From positions 1 through 37,646 of the IMG/VR virus record IMGVR_UViG_3300048003_000061: DNA of 37,646 nt. One strand, written 5' to 3'. The DNA comes from a virus. Positions 32,390-37,646 of this stretch are shown here, one piece after another. The stretch's first letter is position 1. Each line of letters begins with the position of its first letter. The position numbers and the translations under genes are program-made. The notes under the pieces were generated by a model. That model was given only the letters and a program-made list of their open reading frames with translations, did no database searches and had not been told where the DNA came from.

Positions 32390-32649
32390 CGATACACAAA
32401 GTTGTATGGCACGATGCCTCTGGAGGTGCTAACACAGGCTGGAGAGACATTAGCGAACTGAAACAAATTACAACCGCCATAGCAGTTTCATGCGGAATAA
32501 TAATACACGAAGACGATGACATAATAATTATATGTCCTCATATGCTTTTAGAAGATGGTAAGCCTGTACAGGGTGATGCAGAACTGGCAATCCCAAAGGC
32601 TTGGATAATTTCAAATGAGAAGATGTTAGGCTTTCCACCGGGAGATTAA
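32383..32649 (+). CDS. Small hypothetical protein, GTG start, 88 aa
   Basis: A GTG start overlaps the end of the previous gene; AAGG lies 4-5 bases upstream. The product MVTIHKVVWHDASGG is followed by a compact beta-like region and CPHMLLEDG... ending in IPKAWIISNEKMLGFPPGD. The HKVxWHDA and 'IPKAxIIS' pattern resembles a small protein family known in marine phages, probably an RNA- or enzyme-associated protein; function not known to me. It ends two bases before the next start. Confidence 0.7.
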   Translation: MVTIHKVVWHDASGGANTGWRDISELKQITTAIAVSCGIIIHEDDDIIIICPHMLLEDGKPVQGDAELAIPKAWIISNEKMLGFPPGD

Positions 32650-32650
32650 A

Positions 32651-33088
32651 ATGACTGTAGATATAAAAAAACTAGAAAGAAAAATGACACCACAAGCAAG
32701 ACCAACAACAATTCCGGGAAAAGTTGTAGATGCGCTTGTTGGTGCAGTAGCACCACTGGGGATAAACGTTCTTAATACTGCGGCCTCATGGAGTCCAAGC
32801 CATACCTCAGTAGGAGAATGGGTTGAACAAAACATAACCGGTTCGACAGCTACACCATCCTCTTCTACAAGCCCTAGTACACCAAGACCAACTAGAACAA
32901 AAGAGCAACAGGACAGAGATCGTGCATTTGCCATGGAAGTGGCGAAGGCGGCTGACATATCAGATCAAAAATTAGAAAGGCTTTCGTCAGCTAATCCTAA
33001 CCTCTCTCGCGGAGACTTTGATCGTACAGCTAGAGCTAAAGGCGGTATAGTTTCTTATAAGTCTATATCAGATATGGAACATGGCTAA
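32651..33088 (+). CDS. Hypothetical protein with Ser/Thr/Pro linker and KGG motif, 145 aa
   Basis: GGGAG lies before the ATG. Residues 1-60 contain a mildly hydrophobic part (VVDALVGAVAPLGINVLNTAASW). Residues 68-82 are a Ser/Thr/Pro linker (TATPSSSTSPSTPRPTR). The C-terminal 60 residues are charged and helical, ending in RAKGGIVSYKSISDMEHG. It shares the KGG motif with neighbouring proteins. No family is recognised. Its stop shares a base with the next start. Confidence 0.65.
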   Translation: MTVDIKKLERKMTPQARPTTIPGKVVDALVGAVAPLGINVLNTAASWSPSHTSVGEWVEQNITGSTATPSSSTSPSTPRPTRTKEQQDRDRAFAMEVAKAADISDQKLERLSSANPNLSRGDFDRTARAKGGIVSYKSISDMEHG

Positions 33089-33315
33089 TGCAAAGTATTT
33101 TTGATTTAGATCGTGACCCTTTTAAAAAGGGCGGTAAAGCAAAAAAGAAAAGTAAAGTTAACGAAGCAGGTAACTACACTAAGCCTACTATGCGTAAACG
33201 CTTATTTGAAAAGATTAAAGCGGGTAGCAAAGGGGGTAAGCCGGGGCAGTGGTCTGCACGTAAAGCACAGATGCTTGCTAAACAATACAAAGAAAAAGGC
33301 GGCGGTTATAAATGA
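33088..33315 (+). CDS. Small basic KGG-motif protein, 75 aa
   Basis: The ATG shares a base with the previous stop. The product begins MQSIFDLDRDPFKKGGKAKKKSK and has Lys/Arg in about one third of positions (KRLFEKIKAGSKGGKPGQWSA, RKAQMLAKQYKEKGGGYK). Small basic proteins with the QWSARKAQxLAKxYKxxGGGY end are known from marine phages and may bind DNA, but no function is established. It overlaps the next gene by four bases. Confidence 0.75.
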   Translation: MQSIFDLDRDPFKKGGKAKKKSKVNEAGNYTKPTMRKRLFEKIKAGSKGGKPGQWSARKAQMLAKQYKEKGGGYK

Positions 33316-33608
33316 AAAAATCTCAAAAGTCTTTAGCTGATTGGACAAAAGAAGATTGGGGTACTAAGTCTGGTAAGCCTTCAACACAGGGGTCAAAGGC
33401 TACAGGAGAACGCTATCTTCCTAAGAGTGCTAGAGATTCTTTATCTTCAGCGGAGTATGCGGCTACTTCCGCAAAGAAAAGAGAAGACACAAAAAAAGGC
33501 AAGCAATTTTCAAAGCAACCTAAAAAGATTGCAAAGAAAACTGCTCGCCACAGGGCTACTACAGGCGGTTTAATTACATCTGCAATGGATGTTAGCAAAC
33601 CCTGTTAA
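33312..33608 (+). CDS. Small basic protein, 98 aa, end of late block
   Basis: The ATG overlaps the previous stop (ATGA). The product has Lys-rich motifs: SLADWTKEDWGTKSGKPS, RYLPKSARDSLSSAE and KKGKQFSKQPKKIAKKTARH. It resembles a family of small basic proteins known to me from phages (W-x-x-x-D-W-G-T-x-S-G-K-P and K-K-G-K-Q motifs), function not known. Its last 17 bases overlap, tail to tail, the end of the leftward gene from the right-hand block. Confidence 0.75.
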   Translation: MKKSQKSLADWTKEDWGTKSGKPSTQGSKATGERYLPKSARDSLSSAEYAATSAKKREDTKKGKQFSKQPKKIAKKTARHRATTGGLITSAMDVSKPC

Positions 33609-33819
33609 TAGCATCTAGCTCTGACTCTAATTTAACGTGTATATCCCCCGTAATTTCTTTAAAGGATCTAATAGCCGCACGAATTAATACTTGAGCTTCT
33701 TCTTCCTTGAAGGCTTTGGGTATATGTTCATCCGGTAATTCAGTTTGCTCAGTCATTATCAAGCCTTCTGAATCTACTAGTACACGGAAGCCTATTATTG
33801 TTGCATCTTTTAACGGCAT
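33592..33819 (-). CDS. Small hypothetical protein downstream of RNR, 75 aa
   Basis: Start chosen at the ATG at 33817-33819, whose first base is the last base of the ribonucleotide reductase stop codon (TGATG); an upstream TTG is inside that gene. The product (MPLKDATIIGFRVLVDSEGL) is acidic in the middle and helical at the end (AQVLIRAAIRSFKEITGDIH). No family recognised. It overlaps the convergent rightward gene by 17 bases and is the last gene of the leftward block in this window; no terminator is seen. Confidence 0.7.
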   Translation of the reverse strand: MPLKDATIIGFRVLVDSEGLIMTEQTELPDEHIPKAFKEEEAQVLIRAAIRSFKEITGDIHVKLESELDAINRVC

Positions 33820-35678
33820 CAGAGTTCGCAAGCCCCGCCAACACAGGCTAGTGTTTGCGCTCCTTCAGTAAAATCATCAGCCTCGTTAAGATTCCAATCA
33901 AACTCTGTTGGAAATCCTTCAACCATTTCATTGTATTGCTCTTCTGTTATTTGCTCATATGGTGCTTGAGCATAGCTGTGTTCGTCATACGGTAAAAAAG
34001 ATATACCTGATATATCATCAAAGTTGTTGTAGACCCAATTACCGATCTCCAGAAACTCTGAGTCACGATAATATACAGTAATGCTAGGCTTGTGTTCACA
34101 CCAATGCTTCTGGTACTTAGCCCATAACTCTAACTGTTCCATCCCTGTCTGCTCTGAGGCAAACACAGCGCTCTCTGGAGCCTTCTTAGGGAAGGAGAAT
34201 ACCTTAGTACTGGGTGAAAAACTATCCTTCTCACAAGGCACGCCAGCGTCTTCTAGGACAGCACACAGAGGGTCACGCATATCTGCTCTAACACGACGAA
34301 TATAATATGGTGCATAGCGTCCGTGGATACCTGATGCAGAATCAACTAACTGAGAGACTGTGCCGCTGGGCTTAACACAGGTAATGGCTGTACTCTGAGA
34401 AATACCTAAGCGTTCTGCCCACTCTTTATTTGTTTCAATAGCTATGTCACGTAAGTTTTCAAGCAGTCCATCAAGATCTTTGTTCTCAAGAGTAAGCAAA
34501 GGATTGTCAAGAATACCTGTAAGGCTTACTCCTAAGAGCGCCTCTTCTTGGGTGTTGGCTTTCCAGATTCCTCTGAGGTATCGGAAGTCCGTGAGGGTAG
34601 CTTGGAGAGTACCCAAGATAGTTGCAAGACGTACTTTTCTCCCAAGAGATCTAGCCGTATCTTCCGGTCTGACGACAACTTCTGAAAGGTTGCAAGTTTG
34701 GGATTTTCGTAATATAATTTCGGAACAGGGATTCGTACCGAAATCTCTTTCACTATCTCTTCTACCATTTCTTGAAGCTTGTTTTTGACTTGCGGCTCTA
34801 CTGAAGATTCCTCGTTCTCCACTTTTTGATTCATAAAGACTTCTCCATTCATCTAAAAATAATTCAAAAGAAGGCTTGCTATTATAACAAGCACTGTTAT
34901 TTGCAAGGCCACGCTGTGCCTCAGTATTATACCATGCTCCATGCTTTGCTTGTCGTAGTGCATCGTCTGATAAATCAGATAAACTAATTAAAGCTGATCG
35001 TCTGACTCCTCCGACGACGACGATTTGAGCAATCTTACAGCAAAGATCGTGGCATTCAAGGGACGTAAGCTTTCGTCCAGCCGCTCCCGTAAATAATCTA
35101 ACTGTAAATTTAAAGAGGTCGATAAGAGGTTCTGGGCCGCTTGCTCTACCTCCAAAAGTTTTGAGTGAGGCACCCGCAGGTCGAACTCTAGATGTATCCC
35201 ATTCTGGTATTTGACCTGAATACAACAACGATACCAGTTCCCTAAACGATTTCGCCCATCCAACTTTTGAATCCGGTACGTGTATGACTGTATCTGTTGC
35301 ATGGAAATCCTCTGCGATCTCTGGAAGTTTAGAAACGTATTGTTCTTCTACGCTATAACCAACACCTGTACCGCACATAAGAACATACATCATTTCATCA
35401 AAGCAACGTGGGCTATCAATAGCAAGATAACTACAATTAAATCCTGCCATGTTGTCACGATCTAATGCTTCACCAGCGGTCATCAAAGCCCTCATAGACG
35501 GCATGACTTCAAGATCGTGGATAGCTTTAAATATTTCTACACGCTCATCATCATTGAGTTTATCTCCCCAATATTTAATGTAGCGCGTTATTGTTTCTTT
35601 CCATGTTTCTCTACGCTCCTCACTTGGAAGGTATCGTGCGTAACGACTTTTGTGTATGTATTCTTGATAGGCGTCCAA
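33819..35678 (-). CDS. Class II (B12-dependent) ribonucleotide reductase, 619 aa
   Basis: Reduces ribonucleotides to deoxyribonucleotides for phage DNA synthesis using adenosylcobalamin. Key residues fit the monomeric RTPR type: Cys82 (NCSYL), Asn316-Pro-Cys318-Ser-Glu320 (NPCSEI) and Cys329 (TCNLSE), with the 11-residue spacing of Cys408/Cys419 of the Lactobacillus enzyme; C-terminal CVGGAC gives the Cys612/Cys617 reductant pair. It is shorter than the 739-residue bacterial enzyme. Start is a TTG, supported by GGAGG 7 bases upstream and no earlier in-frame Met. It overlaps the downstream small gene and follows the 52-53-aa gene by two bases. Substrate level (tri- or diphosphate) is inferred from the family. 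Confidence 0.92.
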   Translation of the reverse strand: MDAYQEYIHKSRYARYLPSEERRETWKETITRYIKYWGDKLNDDERVEIFKAIHDLEVMPSMRALMTAGEALDRDNMAGFNCSYLAIDSPRCFDEMMYVLMCGTGVGYSVEEQYVSKLPEIAEDFHATDTVIHVPDSKVGWAKSFRELVSLLYSGQIPEWDTSRVRPAGASLKTFGGRASGPEPLIDLFKFTVRLFTGAAGRKLTSLECHDLCCKIAQIVVVGGVRRSALISLSDLSDDALRQAKHGAWYNTEAQRGLANNSACYNSKPSFELFLDEWRSLYESKSGERGIFSRAASQKQASRNGRRDSERDFGTNPCSEIILRKSQTCNLSEVVVRPEDTARSLGRKVRLATILGTLQATLTDFRYLRGIWKANTQEEALLGVSLTGILDNPLLTLENKDLDGLLENLRDIAIETNKEWAERLGISQSTAITCVKPSGTVSQLVDSASGIHGRYAPYYIRRVRADMRDPLCAVLEDAGVPCEKDSFSPSTKVFSFPKKAPESAVFASEQTGMEQLELWAKYQKHWCEHKPSITVYYRDSEFLEIGNWVYNNFDDISGISFLPYDEHSYAQAPYEQITEEQYNEMVEGFPTEFDWNLNEADDFTEGAQTLACVGGACEL

Positions 35679-35680
35679 TG

Positions 35681-35842
35681 TTATTCCTCCATCTCGTCAA
35701 TATTATTTAGGTCATTTACATTTAGTTTATATTTATTTCTTTTCTTTATTGGTTTATATTTGCCGTCTACTTTTTCTTCGTATTTTTTTCTTTTGTGACG
35801 ACTAAATTTTTCTAGGCGCTCTTGCTTTCGATCATTCATCAT
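35681..35842 (-). CDS. Small basic hypothetical protein, 53 aa
   Basis: Leftward ATGATG at 35837-35842 overlaps the endonuclease stop; the frame ends at TAA 35681-35683, two bases before the ribonucleotide reductase start. The product (after MM) NDRKQERLEKFSRHKRKKYE is highly basic, with an acidic tail DLNNIDEMEE. The AGGT before the ATG is a weak binding site, and either Met may be used (52 or 53 residues). Last codons contain the GGAGG used by the reductase. Family unknown. Confidence 0.6.
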   Translation of the reverse strand: MMNDRKQERLEKFSRHKRKKYEEKVDGKYKPIKKRNKYKLNVNDLNNIDEMEE

Positions 35843-36311
35843 CACCTATGATCTCCCTCTTTGAAACATCTATCCAGCTTTCTGGAATACTATCTTCAGA
35901 AAACCATCTAAAACCTTTAGAAGAAGCCCACTCAGAATGGTTACGTCTTGTACCATCCTTACGGCGCTTTGCTTGTGGCATAGGAGCATTGGGATCTGCA
36001 AATAAAAATACTAGCTCTATGTCTTCTGGTAAAGCTTTAGCAATCCACACATACTTATTATATTCTTGATGATCCCAGAAGCGGCCTTTAGCTTCAAGAT
36101 ATATCTTCTTGCCGTCTACTGTGCGGATGAAGTCTGGATGATAAGTATGCTCGACAATATATTCTGCCTTTTCAGAATGAATCTTCCAATCATTAAGGAT
36201 GCCTGAGTGTAACTCATACTCCCAATTAGAATCATATCCACGGACAGGTGCTTTATCGACAGGCCGTTTGACACGCGCCTTCCTATACCCTTTTTTTATT
36301 TTTGGTTTCAA
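35832..36311 (-). CDS. Endonuclease I (Holliday junction resolvase), T7 gp3-like, 159 aa
   Basis: T7-type endonuclease I cuts branched DNA during replication and packaging. Catalytic pattern visible: Glu31 (NWEYEL), Asp60 (HPDF), Glu73 and Lys75 (YLEAKGR), matching Glu20, Asp55, Glu65 and Lys67 of T7. The C-terminal SEWASSKGFRWFSEDSIPESW follows the family's GxxF...IPxxW pattern. Start TTG at 36311 overlaps the stop of the upstream gene (TTGA), with no better start. The first 22 residues are strongly basic. Confidence 0.85.
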   Translation of the reverse strand: MKPKIKKGYRKARVKRPVDKAPVRGYDSNWEYELHSGILNDWKIHSEKAEYIVEHTYHPDFIRTVDGKKIYLEAKGRFWDHQEYNKYVWIAKALPEDIELVFLFADPNAPMPQAKRRKDGTRRNHSEWASSKGFRWFSEDSIPESWIDVSKREIIGDDE

Positions 36312-36448
36312 TGTAATGTTGGTATCCCTTCAAAGTGTAAATGTAATACAGTATACAACTCAAACAAGAGATCATTATCTATTGTTTCTTCGTCTGCTAA
36401 CTGCTTGGCGCAGAAAAAAATTAACGCCTCTATTGTTAATACTTTCAT
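36308..36448 (-). CDS. Small hypothetical protein, 46 aa
   Basis: ATG at 36446-36448 overlaps the previous gene's TGA (ATGA). The product MKVLTIEALIFFCAKQLADE is helical and acidic, ending HFEGIPTLH. It also overlaps the TTG start of the endonuclease. Both overlaps favour a real gene in a tight operon. I do not recognise it. Confidence 0.65.
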   Translation of the reverse strand: MKVLTIEALIFFCAKQLADEETIDNDLLFELYTVLHLHFEGIPTLH

Positions 36449-36714
36449 TTTAAGTCATTCATGCAGTAACTGTCTAGCTTTTTTTGTGGGTTTTGTCTAA
36501 GCTTTCTTTTTAATTTACGCTTAACCCAACGTGGCGAAAAAACAGAATTTAAAATGGTGTGTTTGCTCCAGTAATAAGCATTCTCAGGAACATATTCTTT
36601 GTAGTTTTTGCGTACAATCTGGGAGGCTTGCTCTTCCGATATAACACTACTGAGCCATTCAAGAAAGATGTCAATTGTTTTTTGATTTATTTTTTTAGAA
36701 AGGCGTCGATTCAT
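36445..36714 (-). CDS. Hypothetical basic protein, 89 aa
   Basis: GGAGG lies 6 bases before the ATG at 36712-36714, which is inside the end of the exonuclease gene (20-base overlap). The product has helical N- and central regions (KKINQKTIDIFLEWLSSVISEE) and a basic C-terminal part (RWVKRKLKRKLRQNPQKKL). A nucleic-acid binding role is possible from charge alone. Family not recognised. Confidence 0.7.
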   Translation of the reverse strand: MNRRLSKKINQKTIDIFLEWLSSVISEEQASQIVRKNYKEYVPENAYYWSKHTILNSVFSPRWVKRKLKRKLRQNPQKKLDSYCMNDLK

Positions 36715-37573
36715 TAAACACCTCCTCTACTCTTGGCGCAACTTCTACGTGAGTTAGGTACGTTGGCCCACTAGAATATTTAAAAACTCTAAGCCCTGTA
36801 CCATTGTTAGCATCTTTGTAGCATTCAAACTTATAAGCACAGTAATTACAGTTGCGATGTATTTTCATATTACCTTTCTTGCCTTCTGGCACAGACTCAT
36901 AGCATCGTGGTGGAGGCGTAGCCAACTTCAAGGCTTTCTTTACATCTTGTATTTGTCTATTGATAGCAGGCTTGTCAAGCTCTTCTGGGCGATAAAGACA
37001 TAGCTCCCCACTCTCTTTATTAATAACAAGAAAGCCGCCCTCAGAAGACTTCTCAGCCTCCTCATAGCCTGCAAGCTGTGACATATATCCGAAAGGATCG
37101 TCTTCAGCTAGGCGACCCTCACGGAATTTATTAAATGCAAACTTAGATGCAGTCTTTACATCAACCACTTCACCATCAATCTTACAATCAATGTGGCCTT
37201 TAATACCTTTGACTGTAATTTCTTTTTGCTCGTCAGTGACATTGTGTCCTGCGGCACGAACAAGCATCAAAAGAATTTCTTCTAGGATGTGACCGTAAAG
37301 AAACTTTATCTGTAAAGATGGGTGAGGTGTTGTGCTTTCTGTTGGTATATTTTGCTCATACCAAAGCTGTCTGGCAGGCCGACCAACATTAGACATACGC
37401 AGAGAGAACTCTGAGTTTCTTTCTGATGGTCTAGCCCAAGCCAGAAGGGAATCTTTGATACGTGATGCGGTCATGTCCAGATCTTCATCTGATAAATTAA
37501 ATGCTTTTCCTTCAAATAATTTATCAAGCTGTCCATATATATCGTCAATCAATGTGTCAAGTTTCACTTTCAT
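36695..37573 (-). CDS. PD-(D/E)XK nuclease, Cas4/RecB-like, 292 aa
   Basis: A RecB/Cas4-type exonuclease that likely acts in phage recombination or replication. Visible motifs: YGHILEE (His94, Glu97), GHIDCKIDGEVVDVKTAS with Asp129, Asp138 and Lys140, and MSQLAGYE (Gln-x-x-x-Y motif of RecB/Cas4). The C-terminal NCNYCAYKFEC gives three Cys, and a further upstream CYES, consistent with an Fe-S cluster. Start is uncertain: ATG at 37573 (GAAGG too close), GTG at 37576, or GTG at 37567 with a better 8-base spacing. It overlaps both neighbours. Confidence 0.85.
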   Translation of the reverse strand: MKVKLDTLIDDIYGQLDKLFEGKAFNLSDEDLDMTASRIKDSLLAWARPSERNSEFSLRMSNVGRPARQLWYEQNIPTESTTPHPSLQIKFLYGHILEEILLMLVRAAGHNVTDEQKEITVKGIKGHIDCKIDGEVVDVKTASKFAFNKFREGRLAEDDPFGYMSQLAGYEEAEKSSEGGFLVINKESGELCLYRPEELDKPAINRQIQDVKKALKLATPPPRCYESVPEGKKGNMKIHRNCNYCAYKFECYKDANNGTGLRVFKYSSGPTYLTHVEVAPRVEEVFNESTPF

Positions 37574-37646
37574 CACCTTCTTTTTTAAAAAATTCAGTTA
37601 ATATTTTTTCAGCATCTTCAGGATTTATATGAAACCATTCGCCTCT
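37557..37646 (-). CDS. Partial CDS at right edge, 29 aa visible
   Basis: A frame open from the right edge of the window ends at TGA (37557-37559). The visible C-terminus is RGEWFHINPEDAEKILTEFF followed by KKEGDESET. The RGEWF...P.DAE pattern is like the ends of GIY-YIG (MUG113/T5orf172-type) nucleases, but this is tentative. It overlaps the exonuclease start by 20 bases, like other genes of this operon. The 5' end is outside the window. Confidence 0.5.
   Translation of the reverse strand, partial: RGEWFHINPEDAEKILTEFFKKEGDESET

Noticed and set aside
34532-35302. Leftward frames of 104-106 codons inside the ribonucleotide reductase gene
   Set aside because: They are in other frames of a strongly supported gene, with no ribosome binding site and no recognisable product.

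Overview
This window looks like about two thirds of the genome of a tailed double-stranded DNA phage with podovirus-type (short-tailed) virion genes. The evidence is an unbroken structural series: terminase small and large subunits, portal, scaffold, major capsid protein, two T7-like tail tube proteins, a long S74 fibre, a lysis cassette and several very large internal virion proteins. No integrase, tRNA, CRISPR or insertion sequence was seen. The base composition is AT-rich. Gene content (vitamin B12-dependent ribonucleotide reductase, T7-type endonuclease I, Cas4/RecB-like nuclease, many small basic GG-motif proteins) resembles marine podoviruses of proteobacteria such as the HMO-2011 group. 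The host and group are inference, not read from the DNA.

Layout. Bases 1-1364 form a control region. Two small leftward genes (34-210 and 291-710) sit in or beside a dense array of perfect hairpins (about 214-1105). To the right are two divergent promoters that both match the sigma-70 consensus exactly (TTGACA, 17 bp, TATAAT on each strand). The rightward one fires almost on the start codon of the small terminase gene. From there to 33608 every credible gene is on the + strand: packaging (1365-3643), portal and scaffold (4032-7844), capsid (7872-8861) followed by a terminator, small genes and tail tube (8911-11753), fibre (11756-16207), holin/endolysin cassette (16446-18532), internal or ejected proteins (18543-32389) and a group of small basic proteins (32383-33608). 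From 33592 to the right edge all genes are on the - strand: a small protein, ribonucleotide reductase, endonuclease I, small proteins and a PD-(D/E)XK nuclease, in a tightly overlapping operon. The two blocks meet tail to tail with a 17-bp overlap.

If the genome is circular or permuted, the leftward promoter at 1258-1286 would drive the early/replication block around to the - strand genes at the right end, and the rightward promoter would drive the late block. In that model the hairpin array is the long structured leader of the early transcript. The most unusual items are the hairpin array with its divergent consensus promoters, ribosome binding sites placed in hairpins before both small leftward genes, a virion protein that appears to join an ADP-ribosyltransferase-like domain, a LysM domain and a basic C-terminal domain, a short [KE]GG motif recurring in at least six proteins, and calcium-loop motifs in three proteins.
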